6,648 nucleotides of DNA from JBGPYB01 sp041493035 (GTDB lineage: Bacteria; Acidobacteriota; Vicinamibacteria; Fen-336). The DNA is taken from positions 1 through 6,648 of the forward strand of contig JBGPYB010000211.1 of the NCBI GenBank assembly GCA_041493035.1, in the 5' to 3' direction. Position 1 is the stretch's first letter. Every line of letters starts with the position of its first letter. This document shows, piece after piece, positions 1 to 5,859 of the stretch. The notes below the pieces were generated by a model, which worked only from the letters and a program-made list of their open reading frames with translations, made no database searches and was not told the origin of the DNA. A program made the position numbers and the translations under genes.

Positions 1-755
1 CCTGGAACGAGCGCTTCCGTCACTACCCGTTGCCGTACCTGGACGAGGTGCGCTTCGCCAAGAACGTCGGGTGGATCTTCGTCCCGGAGACTTCGGGCGA
101 CCTTCCGACGGCGCGCTCCTTCGAGGACGCACTGAACGCCATCGGCGGCCGATGGAGACGCACGCGGGCAGGAGCTGCGTCGCTCTACGACGCCTTCGAA
201 CCGCCGTTCGGGCCGACCGTGGAGCCGTTGGCGTCGGCCGGGCTCGCAGGGGACGGCGACCTTGCGACCCACATGGACCCGAGGCCTTCGCAGCCGACGA
301 CCTTCGTCTTTCCGTCGGCGCGTCGGCTCGACGCCGTCACCGTTCTCGCGGGCTTGGGCGGAGCACCCCTGGCCCGAAGCCTCGACGTGGAGGTCAGCGC
401 TGACGGATCGACCTTCGAGACCGTCGCCTCGCGTCGCCGCCGCGAAGAACGCCACGACCTTCGATGGGTGGGCGGCCATCCCCAATACGTTCTCGACCAC
501 GACCTGCTCGCGGTTCCGTTGGGCGGCCGCCTCGTCGCGGCGATCCGGCTCTCACCCTATGCCTCCACGGAGCCATGGTCGATCGGCGAGGTCCTCCTTC
601 ATCCAGCCGAAGACCGCGCGGAGCGCCGACCGTGGGACGAGTGGCTCGATCCCGGACTCGGTTGGTCCGCGCGGCGCGAAGCGCTCGCCGTGAACCCGCG
701 CCGCGACCGCGAGGACTGGTACTACCGCGTACTGCTCGCCCAACGCGCGCGCTGA
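1..755 (+). CDS. C-terminal part of a protein with a discoidin-like (F5/8 type C) domain
   Basis: The reading frame is open from the first full codon (position 3) to a TGA at 753-755, giving 250 visible residues; the start lies upstream of the window. The TTG at 30 is only an internal codon, since the frame continues before it. Visible residues about 83-200 resemble a galactose-binding jelly-roll: a DGDLATHMD segment like the DGDxxTxW of F5/8 type C domains, then alternating hydrophobic strands including LDVEVSADGSTFETV, a typical 'sequence-of-the-ADG' strand of this fold. Residues 1-60 and the Trp/Arg-rich tail (WDEWLDPGL, DWYYRVLLAQ) match nothing I recognise. No transmembrane segment is visible in this part. 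Such domains usually bind carbohydrate or pack against a catalytic or membrane domain, so the missing N-terminal part probably holds the main function; a polytopic glycosyltransferase-like protein is possible but unproven. The gene converges on arfB with 13 bases between stops and no visible terminator. Confidence 0.7.
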   Translation, partial: WNERFRHYPLPYLDEVRFAKNVGWIFVPETSGDLPTARSFEDALNAIGGRWRRTRAGAASLYDAFEPPFGPTVEPLASAGLAGDGDLATHMDPRPSQPTTFVFPSARRLDAVTVLAGLGGAPLARSLDVEVSADGSTFETVASRRRREERHDLRWVGGHPQYVLDHDLLAVPLGGRLVAAIRLSPYASTEPWSIGEVLLHPAEDRAERRPWDEWLDPGLGWSARREALAVNPRRDREDWYYRVLLAQRAR

Positions 756-768
756 AGAGTCGCGATCC

Positions 769-1197
769 CTAGTCGTCGTCCGGACGACTGCGCCGGGCCT
801 TCTTGCGGGCCGCGTCGCGGCTCTTGGCTTCCAGGCGAGCCCGTTTCGCCGACGCCGAAGGGCGGGTCGGGCGGCGCTCGCGCGGGCGGACGAGGGAGGC
901 GGAGACGAGGTCGCGCACTCTCTGACGGGCGTCCTCGAGGTTGCGGAACTGGTCGCGAGTCCGCTGGCTCACGACCACCAGGAGGCCTTCGGCGTCGCGC
1001 CGCCGCCGCGTCGCCTGGTCGAGGCGGGCGCGGGCGTGGGCCGGCAACCCGTCGATCCGATCGAGGTTCACCCGGAGGTCCACCTTGGACGCGACCTTGT
1101 TGACGTTTTGACCGCCGGGTCCGGAGGAGCGGGCCACGCGAAGCGACATCGCGGCCGTCGGGACGACGATGCCGGGGGCAACGCGGATCGGCTCCAT
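769..1197 (-). CDS. arfB: Alternative ribosome-rescue factor ArfB (peptidyl-tRNA hydrolase, YaeJ family)
   Basis: This is a 142-residue member of the class I release-factor family that lacks a codon-recognition domain. In the family, ArfB enters stalled ribosomes that lack a stop codon in the A site, places its C-terminal tail in the empty mRNA channel and hydrolyses peptidyl-tRNA. The catalytic GGQ is at residues 28-30 inside SSGPGGQNVNK, and the RF-1 fold runs to about residue 100. The tail (about 106-139) is strongly basic with the RRPTRPSASAKRARLEAK segment typical of YaeJ/ArfB; E. coli YaeJ is about 140 residues, so the length fits. The final three residues are DDD, an acidic cap on the basic tail. 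The ATG at 1197 is preferred because the protein then begins just before the first conserved strand; the frame stays open upstream to 1443, but that stretch has no family similarity and crosses the intergenic region. No good Shine-Dalgarno sits at normal spacing; a GGGAGG lies about 20 bases upstream, in the loop of a possible hairpin. Confidence 0.93.
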   Translation of the reverse strand: MEPIRVAPGIVVPTAAMSLRVARSSGPGGQNVNKVASKVDLRVNLDRIDGLPAHARARLDQATRRRRDAEGLLVVVSQRTRDQFRNLEDARQRVRDLVSASLVRPRERRPTRPSASAKRARLEAKSRDAARKKARRSRPDDD

Positions 1198-1199
1198 GG

Positions 1200-1229
1200 C
1201 CGATAGTCTACAGGGCGCCTCCCTATCGG
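1200..1229 (-). promoter_or_regulatory. Inverted repeat in the arfB 5' leader
   Basis: CCGATAG (1200-1206) and CTATCGG (1223-1229) are perfect 7-base inverted arms around a 16-base loop. Read on the minus strand, the hairpin ends two bases before the arfB ATG, and the only purine-rich Shine-Dalgarno-like run (GGGAGG) lies at the edge of the first arm and in the loop. If arfB mRNA contains it, the structure could limit ribosome access or bring the distant SD-like run closer to the start codon. It has no T-run, so it is not a clear terminator. A 7-base perfect repeat can occur by chance in GC-rich DNA; a role is inference. Confidence 0.3.
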
Positions 1230-1275
1230 GCTTTTGCTGCCCCGATCCCTGGCCGGTCCTTGGGCCTGAAGACCC

Positions 1276-1304
1276 TTGAGCATTGTCTCGGCTTTCGAGA
1301 TAAT
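1276..1304 (+). promoter_or_regulatory. Predicted sigma70-type promoter for the DUF4166/membrane-protein pair
   Basis: A -35-like TTGAGC (1276-1281) and a -10-like GATAAT (1299-1304) are separated by exactly 17 bases. They match the consensus hexamers at four of six and five of six positions. The spacer and -10 form a relatively AT-rich island in very GC-rich surroundings. Transcription would begin near 1311, leaving an untranslated leader of about 130 bases before the ATG at 1442. No comparable promoter was found on the opposite strand for arfB. The call assumes a housekeeping sigma factor with ordinary consensus. Confidence 0.55.
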
Positions 1305-1306
1305 GC
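1280..1306. promoter_or_regulatory. 27-base imperfect palindrome overlapping the promoter, operator candidate
   Basis: The left arm GCATTGTCTCG (1280-1290) and the right arm CGAGATAATGC (1296-1306) are reverse complements at 10 of 11 positions, around the 5-base centre GCTTT. The single mismatch is 1285 G against 1301 T. The dyad fills the whole -35/-10 spacer and covers the -10 box of the predicted + strand promoter, so a dimeric repressor bound here would block RNA polymerase. Most of the dyad lies upstream of the predicted start site, so it is more likely read as DNA than as an RNA hairpin. The half-site length and spacing would suit a dimeric HTH regulator, for example of the MarR or TetR type, but no regulator gene is in the window and I do not recognise the motif. 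Confidence 0.5.
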
Positions 1307-1441
1307 GCCCAGCCGCCGAGGCTCGCGCTGTGGGGCCTGCGCCTCGTGCCGCGCGTGGCCTGCGCCGCTCCCGGGCGTGCACTTCCCTCGGGCACCCTGG
1401 ATGTCGGACTGGCCGCGCGGCCGACGCGCGAACCGTCAGCC

Positions 1442-1993
1442 ATGAAAGACGACCTCTACGCGACGCTTCTGGGCTCGGCCTGGGCCGGATTGCCGGCGGT
1501 CGTGCGACGCCTTCATCAGGAAGGCCACGCGCGAGGGCACGTCGCGATCGAACGCGGCCGGCACTGGCCGGCGCGGCTCCTGGCGAAAGTCCTGGGCTTC
1601 CCTCCCGCGGGCAGCGACGTCGCAACTCACCTTGCGGTCGAGCGACGAGGCGAAGAGCAGGTCTGGTCCCGTCAGTTTGGAGAGCACGCCCTGACGAGCC
1701 GTCAGCGGCTTCGAGCCGGAGACCTGTTGGCCGAGCGCTTCGGCTCGGTCGAGTGCGTGTTCCGTTTGCGCCCGACCGCGCGGGGCATCGACTACGATCT
1801 CGTGGGCGCGGCCCTGGCCTTCGGTGGCCTGCGCCTGCCGCTGCCGCGAAGCCTGGCGCCGCACGTCGGCGCCTCGACCTGGGCCGAGGAGGGCGCGATG
1901 GGTCTCGACGTGTCGATCTCGGCCCCGCTGTTCGGCCGGATCCTTCGCTACCACGGCCTCGTGAGACCGGAGGCCGACGGGGCCCGGACGTGA
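1442..1993 (+). CDS. DUF4166 domain protein
   Basis: This 183-residue protein matches the pattern I know for DUF4166, a family of unknown function. It opens with DLYATLLGSAWAGLPAVVRRLH, then has alternating strands with G(H)VAIERG (about residues 32-39), the LLAKVLGFPPAGSD segment (47-59), a W-S-RQFG strand (75-80), an LAERFG-VECVFRL stretch (96-109) and a closing ISAPLFGRILRYHGLV (159-174). That last segment is characteristic of the family, and the domain fills the whole protein. There is no signal peptide or membrane segment, so it should be cytoplasmic or peripheral. The ATG at 1442 is chosen because family similarity begins a few residues after it; the frame is open upstream to 1346 but looks non-coding. 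No clear Shine-Dalgarno precedes the start. Its stop overlaps the GTG of the next gene, so the two are probably translated together. Members of this family can also occur joined to oxidoreductase or other domains. No biochemical function can be assigned. Confidence 0.75.
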   Translation: MKDDLYATLLGSAWAGLPAVVRRLHQEGHARGHVAIERGRHWPARLLAKVLGFPPAGSDVATHLAVERRGEEQVWSRQFGEHALTSRQRLRAGDLLAERFGSVECVFRLRPTARGIDYDLVGAALAFGGLRLPLPRSLAPHVGASTWAEEGAMGLDVSISAPLFGRILRYHGLVRPEADGART

Positions 1994-2526
1994 TCACGGC
2001 ACTCTGCCTGCTCGCCGCCCAGGGCGCCTTCGGCGCTTTCGACACGCTCTACTACCACGAGTGGCGGGCGCGGCTCCCCGCGGGCGGCGCCCAGACCCGG
2101 CCCGAGCTGCTTCTGCACGCGGTGCGCGACATGGTCTATGCGCTTCTCTTCGGCCTTCTGCCGCGGTACCGCGGGCAGGGCGCCTGGGCCGGCCTTCTCG
2201 TGGTGCTGGTCGCCTTCGAGATCGTGATCACCCTTGTCGACTTCCGGGTGGAGGACAGCGTGCGCGCGCCTTTCGGCGGCACGTTCCCGGGCGAGCGCAC
2301 CACCCACACGATCATGGCGATCATCTACGGCGCTTTCCTCGGAAGCTGGGCGCCCGGTCTCGTCCAGGATTGGAGCGCGCCCACGGGTTGGGTCGCGGTC
2401 GATGCGCCGCTCGTCCTCGTCGCGGTGATGACCTTGATGTCGATCGGTGTCTTCGCCTCGGGCCTGCGCGATTTCTACGCGGCCTTTGGCGGCAAGGGAG
2501 GGGGCTGGCCGTGGACGAAGGCTTGA
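1990..2526 (+). CDS. Small polytopic membrane protein coupled to the DUF4166 gene
   Basis: This 178-residue protein starts at a GTG (1990-1992) that shares bases with the TGA of the DUF4166 gene (GTGA), a classic translational-coupling arrangement. About five hydrophobic segments are visible: residues 2-18, 47-59, 66-84, 107-125 and 137-158. Polar residues sit at or inside the membrane edges in a recurring pattern: DTLYYHEW (18-25), LHAVRDMVYA (42-51), FEIVITLVDFRVED (76-89), GERTTHTIMAIIYG (101-114) and ASGLRDFYAA (156-165). Such patterned His, Asp, Glu and Arg residues in a membrane protein suggest metal or ligand binding rather than a plain anchor, but no known family motif is matched. It most resembles conserved hypothetical integral membrane proteins. 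The Gly/Trp-rich end GGKGGGWPWTKA would face the cytoplasm or periplasm depending on topology. The open frame extends far upstream through the DUF4166 gene, but that part is a shadow. Confidence 0.75.
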   Translation: MITALCLLAAQGAFGAFDTLYYHEWRARLPAGGAQTRPELLLHAVRDMVYALLFGLLPRYRGQGAWAGLLVVLVAFEIVITLVDFRVEDSVRAPFGGTFPGERTTHTIMAIIYGAFLGSWAPGLVQDWSAPTGWVAVDAPLVLVAVMTLMSIGVFASGLRDFYAAFGGKGGGWPWTKA

Positions 2527-2596
2527 AGCGGCGGGGGCTTTACCGCGTGACGTTCGGCCTGGCCGCAGTCTACAAGCGGAACGCGGGATCGACCGT

Positions 2597-3829
2597 CTAC
2601 AGGGCGCGGATGGCGTCGACGGGCGCGAGTTGCGAGGCGCGCAGTGCCGGATAGACGCCCGCGGAGAGCCCGATCAGTATGGCGAAGGCAGCGGCCAGGA
2701 AAAGGCCCAGCGGCGAGACCGCGAGGCCGTCTTCGAACGCTTGCCCCGCGAGCATCGTCACGCCGTAGCCGAGGGCCGCACCGGCGAAGCCGCCGACGAG
2801 GGACAGTGACACCGACTCGATGAGGAACTGGCCGAAGATGGCCCCGTCGGTCGCGCCGATGGACTTCCGGAGGCCGATCTCGTAAACGCGCTCCGAGATC
2901 GAGATCTGCATCACCGAGAAGATCCCGATCCCTCCGACTAGAAGCGAGATCCCGGCGATGGATGCGAGGACCACGGTCCAGTTGGAGATGAGCTTGTCCA
3001 CCTCCCTCCTCACGCGCACGATCTCCTCGCCGATGTTCATGACCTTGAAGTCGGAGATTCCGCGATGGCTGCGGCGGAGGAGGGCCTCGGCCTCCTTCTG
3101 CCCGTCGGTCAGCTTGTCGGTGTCTTTCACCTTGAAGGCGTAGTACGCGACCTGGTCGACACCCGTCATGTGCTTCTTCATCGTGGAGAGGGGAATGTAG
3201 ACCTTGCTGTTGTCCTTCTTCATCTCGTCGTCGTTCACCTGGTTGGTGCCCAGGGACCGCATCACACCGACGACCCGGAGTCGCAGGCCGCGGACCAGGA
3301 TCTCCCGTCCGATGGCTTCTTCCTTGCCGTACACCTCTTCCTTCAGGGCCTTCCCGATCACGGCCACGGCCGCCACGTCGGCGACGTCCTGCTCCTGGAT
3401 AAACCGGCCGACCTCGGCTGTGCGGTTCCGCACCGTGCTGAAGGCCCCCGTGATCCCCTCCACCTTCACGGTCAGGTTGCGGCCGTTCATCCGAGCCGTC
3501 TCCCGCTCGCTGACGATGACCGGGGCGACGCCCTCCATCAGCTCGGCGCCCGCCTCGATCTCCGCGAGGTCGGCGGCGCGCAGGCCGCGTGAGTAGGGAC
3601 GCTTCTTCTCGAGGGCGTCGGTGCTGTTCTGGGCGACGACGAAGAGCACGCCGTCGAAGCCCAGGTCTCCGAGGCCCTTCTGCACCGCGATGGCGAGGCC
3701 GCCGATCACCGAGACCATCACCACGAGGGACGTCGTCCCGAGGACGATCCCCAGCAGCGTGAGCATCGACCGCAGCTTGTGGCTCAGGATCTCGGTGATC
3801 GAGCTACGGACTGCCTCCAGGGTGTTCAT
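2597..3829 (-). CDS. MacB-type ABC transporter permease (second of two)
   Basis: This 410-residue permease has the standard MacB/FtsX layout without a fused ATPase. A first membrane helix (about residues 22-47, RSMLTLLGIVLGTTSLVVM) is followed by a large periplasmic MacB_PCD domain (about 50-280) and an FtsX domain with three helices (about 282-308, 336-361 and 372-395). The cytoplasmic coupling segment ISERVYEIGLRKSIGATD (311-328) is diagnostic, as is the closing GVYPALRASQLAPVDAIRAL. In this family the permease transmits ATPase motion to the periplasm rather than forming a simple channel. Its ATG lies one base after the TGA of the first permease, so translation is probably coupled; a weak GAGTGA precedes the start. 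It is the last gene of the four-gene operon, and no terminator is evident after its TAG. It differs clearly from the first permease, which suggests a heterodimer. Substrate is unknown; drugs, peptides, lipoproteins and siderophores are all exported by relatives. Confidence 0.9.
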   Translation of the reverse strand: MNTLEAVRSSITEILSHKLRSMLTLLGIVLGTTSLVVMVSVIGGLAIAVQKGLGDLGFDGVLFVVAQNSTDALEKKRPYSRGLRAADLAEIEAGAELMEGVAPVIVSERETARMNGRNLTVKVEGITGAFSTVRNRTAEVGRFIQEQDVADVAAVAVIGKALKEEVYGKEEAIGREILVRGLRLRVVGVMRSLGTNQVNDDEMKKDNSKVYIPLSTMKKHMTGVDQVAYYAFKVKDTDKLTDGQKEAEALLRRSHRGISDFKVMNIGEEIVRVRREVDKLISNWTVVLASIAGISLLVGGIGIFSVMQISISERVYEIGLRKSIGATDGAIFGQFLIESVSLSLVGGFAGAALGYGVTMLAGQAFEDGLAVSPLGLFLAAAFAILIGLSAGVYPALRASQLAPVDAIRAL

Positions 3830-3830
3830 G

Positions 3831-5084
3831 TCACTCGTACCGGAGGGCTTCGATGGGATTGAGGCGCGCCGCCTTCACCGCGGGGTAGAAGCCGAAGACG
3901 ATTCCTACGACCACCGCGAACGAGAGGCCCGTGAGCATCATCCCCGGCGAGAGGACGACGGGCTGCTGGATGAGATTGCTCATGACCCGGGCGAAGCCGC
4001 CCCCCAGGGCGACCCCCAGGACACCGCCGAAGATCGTGACGACCACGCTCTCCACGAGGAACTGCGCCATGATGTTGAGGCCCGTCGCCCCGAGCGCCTT
4101 CCGCGTTCCGACCTCGCGCACTCGCTCGTTGAACGAGGCCAGCAGGATGTTCATGATGACGATCCCTCCCACGAGCAGGGAGATCGTGCCGCAGACCATG
4201 AACGTGACGTCGTAGATCTTGTTCTGCTCCTGCATCTGTCTCATGCGGTCGGCGCGGTTGAAGATGTCGAAGTCCTCGACACCCGCCCGGTTCCGGCGCA
4301 GCAAGGTGCCGACCTCGGCCATGGCCTTGTCCATGTCCTTGATGTCCCTGACCTGGACGTTCATGTAGGCGATCTTCTGTTCGTGCCGGTCCCCCGACAT
4401 CCGGTTGAGCATCGTGGTGATGGGGACGAAGACGAGGCGGTTCATCCACTGGAGGGCGTTGTCGTTGGCGGAGTTGAAGTAGAACTCCTTCTTCTTCATG
4501 ACCCCGACGACGGTGTAGCTGCTCCCGCCGATGGAAATGGTCTGTCCCAGCGCCGGCCGGCCGCCGAAAAGCTGTTCCCGCCGCTCCGATCCCAGAACCA
4601 CGACCTTGGCGCTCCGTGACAGGTCCTCGGCAGTGATGAACCGCTCCTCGGCCGGCCAGAAGTTGTACATGGGCGAGTAGGCGATGGTGGCCCCGGAGAT
4701 CTCCAGCGCCTTTTCGAAGCCCGGGGCTTTCACGATCTCCTGGCGCTCCATCGTGGGTTCCACCAGCTCCAGCGTCGTGGCGTGTGTCAGGAGGGCCTGG
4801 GCGTCGTCGTAGGTCAGGCCCTTCGATCGCTTCTCCGCGGCCGACTGGGTGACGCTCTTGGTCTCCTTGTTCTCGATGCGCATCTTGCGGATGCCGCCGG
4901 TCTCGTCGAAGAACTTCATGGCCTGCCGCCTGCCGCCGTCGATGAGACCGAGGGTTGCCACGACAGAGCCCACCCCGAGGACGATCCCCACGAGCTGGAG
5001 GACGCTGCGGCTCCTGTGGGTGTTGATGTCCACGACCCCATCCACGACCGACTCCCAGAGCGAGGCGAGGTACTTCTTCATCAT
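3831..5084 (-). CDS. MacB-type ABC transporter permease (first of two)
   Basis: This 417-residue permease (416 if the second of two adjacent ATG codons, at 5081, is used) starts 7 bases after the ATPase stop, without a strong Shine-Dalgarno, which points to coupling. Helix 1 is at about residues 28-47 (SVLQLVGIVLGVGSVVATLG). The periplasmic MacB_PCD domain spans roughly 50-290 and includes a conserved EERFITAEDL stretch and VVVLGSERREQLFGG. The FtsX domain has helices near 291-315, 345-368 and 382-401. The coupling segment SFNERVREVGTRKALGATG (317-335) and the end GFYPAVKAARLNPIEALRYE are family hallmarks. It contains the same domain order as the following gene, but the periplasmic sequences are quite different, so the pair is an old duplication or a fixed heterodimer rather than a recent copy. 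It should sit in the inner membrane with the partner permease, bound by the ATPase inside and the adaptor outside. Confidence 0.9.
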   Translation of the reverse strand: MMKKYLASLWESVVDGVVDINTHRSRSVLQLVGIVLGVGSVVATLGLIDGGRRQAMKFFDETGGIRKMRIENKETKSVTQSAAEKRSKGLTYDDAQALLTHATTLELVEPTMERQEIVKAPGFEKALEISGATIAYSPMYNFWPAEERFITAEDLSRSAKVVVLGSERREQLFGGRPALGQTISIGGSSYTVVGVMKKKEFYFNSANDNALQWMNRLVFVPITTMLNRMSGDRHEQKIAYMNVQVRDIKDMDKAMAEVGTLLRRNRAGVEDFDIFNRADRMRQMQEQNKIYDVTFMVCGTISLLVGGIVIMNILLASFNERVREVGTRKALGATGLNIMAQFLVESVVVTIFGGVLGVALGGGFARVMSNLIQQPVVLSPGMMLTGLSFAVVVGIVFGFYPAVKAARLNPIEALRYE

Positions 5085-5091
5085 CGAAGGC

Positions 5092-5859
5092 TCAGCCGTT
5101 GACGGTGTCGGCTTCGACGCGGCCGTCGACGATCCGCACCACGCGCTGGCACTGCTCCGCGATCCGCGGATCGTGAGTGACGATCACGATGGTCTCGCCG
5201 CGTTCGTGCATCTCGTGGAACATCGAGAGGATCTCGGCGCCCGTCTTCGAGTCCAGGTTGCCCGTGGGCTCGTCGGCCAGGATGAGGGATGGACTCATGA
5301 CGATGGCCCTTGCGATGGCTGCCCTCTGCCGTTGTCCACCCGACAACTCTGACGGTCGATGCTTGGCCCGATCCCCCAGGCCCACGCGAGCCAAAGCAGC
5401 ACCGGCCCGCTCCCGACGCTCGGCGCTGCCGACGCCGGCGTAGAGCAACGGCAGCTCGACGTTGCGGAGAAGCGATGCTTTCGGCAGCAGGTTGAACGTC
5501 TGGAAGACGAAGCCGACCTTCCGGTTCCGAACGCCAGCGAGCTGGAAGCTGGACATGGCCGAGACGTCCTGGCCGTCCAGGAAGTAGGTCCCCGAGGACG
5601 GGGCGTCGAGGCATCCCAGGATGTGCATCAGTGTCGACTTTCCCGAACCCGAAGGGCCGATGATCGCGACCATCTGCCCCTTCTCCACAGTCAGGTCGAT
5701 CCCGGCGAGCGCCTGTACGGCGAGTTCCCCCGCGTCGTACGTCTTGGTGATCCCGGCGAGCTGCATGAGCGGCGACACGGCAAGGGCGGCGGGCGTGTCG
5801 GAACGAACGCTCACGGCCCCCAGAGTCAGGACGAGACCCGCCGTGGCGGAATCACTCAC
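5092..5859 (-). CDS. ABC transporter ATPase, MacB/LolD class
   Basis: All motifs of a functional nucleotide-binding domain are present: Walker A GPSGSGKST (residues 68-76), Q-loop glutamine in FVFQTFNLLP (Q120), signature LSGGQ (172-176), Walker B LILADEP with catalytic E197, D-loop NLDS (201-204) and switch histidine in VTHD (H229). The YDAGELAVQALAGIDL start and the QTFNLLPKASLLRNVELPL region are typical of the LolD/MacB/FtsE group that serves FtsX-like permeases. The assigned GTG at 5859 overlaps the adaptor stop by 8 bases and has an AAGGAG run about 10 bases upstream plus an AAGGA nearer. That start gives 255 residues, with about 31 residues before MQLAGITKTY. The ATG at 5766 would give 224 residues, nearer the usual family size, but has no visible ribosome site and would leave an 85-base gap. 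Start choice is therefore uncertain; function as the energising subunit of this exporter is not. Confidence 0.93.
   Translation of the reverse strand: MSDSATAGLVLTLGAVSVRSDTPAALAVSPLMQLAGITKTYDAGELAVQALAGIDLTVEKGQMVAIIGPSGSGKSTLMHILGCLDAPSSGTYFLDGQDVSAMSSFQLAGVRNRKVGFVFQTFNLLPKASLLRNVELPLLYAGVGSAERRERAGAALARVGLGDRAKHRPSELSGGQRQRAAIARAIVMSPSLILADEPTGNLDSKTGAEILSMFHEMHERGETIVIVTHDPRIAEQCQRVVRIVDGRVEADTVNG

Noticed and set aside
1206..1218. The 13-base string GTCTACAGGGCGC occurs at 1206-1218 and again at 2595-2607.
   Set aside because: One 13-base match is close to chance expectation within 6.6 kb, the second copy is partly the 3' end of a permease gene, and similarity does not extend further.
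1411..1422. Perfect palindrome GGCCGCGCGGCC just before the DUF4166 start.
   Set aside because: Pure G/C palindromes of this size are common in such GC-rich DNA; it has almost no loop, no T-run and no other regulatory mark.
1198..1443. In-frame upstream extension of arfB to 1443.
   Set aside because: The added 82 residues have no family similarity, cross the promoter and dyad, and would give a protein much longer than usual ArfB.
1276..1989. Long open frame continuing upstream of the membrane-protein gene.
   Set aside because: It overlaps the DUF4166 gene in another frame, its composition is Arg/Ala-rich as expected for a GC-rich shadow, and the GTGA junction gives a natural start.
2527..2596. 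Possible terminators in the convergent gap: GCGG (2528-2531) with CCGC (2543-2546), and the palindrome CGGCCTGGCCG (2555-2565).
   Set aside because: The first stem is only four pairs, the second leaves almost no loop, and neither is followed by a T-run on either strand.
3065..4619. Long + strand open frames (3065-3592 and 3621-4619) opposite the permease genes.
   Set aside because: They lie antisense to well-supported permease genes, and their His/Asp/Arg-rich translations are typical of reverse-frame shadows with no recognisable domain.
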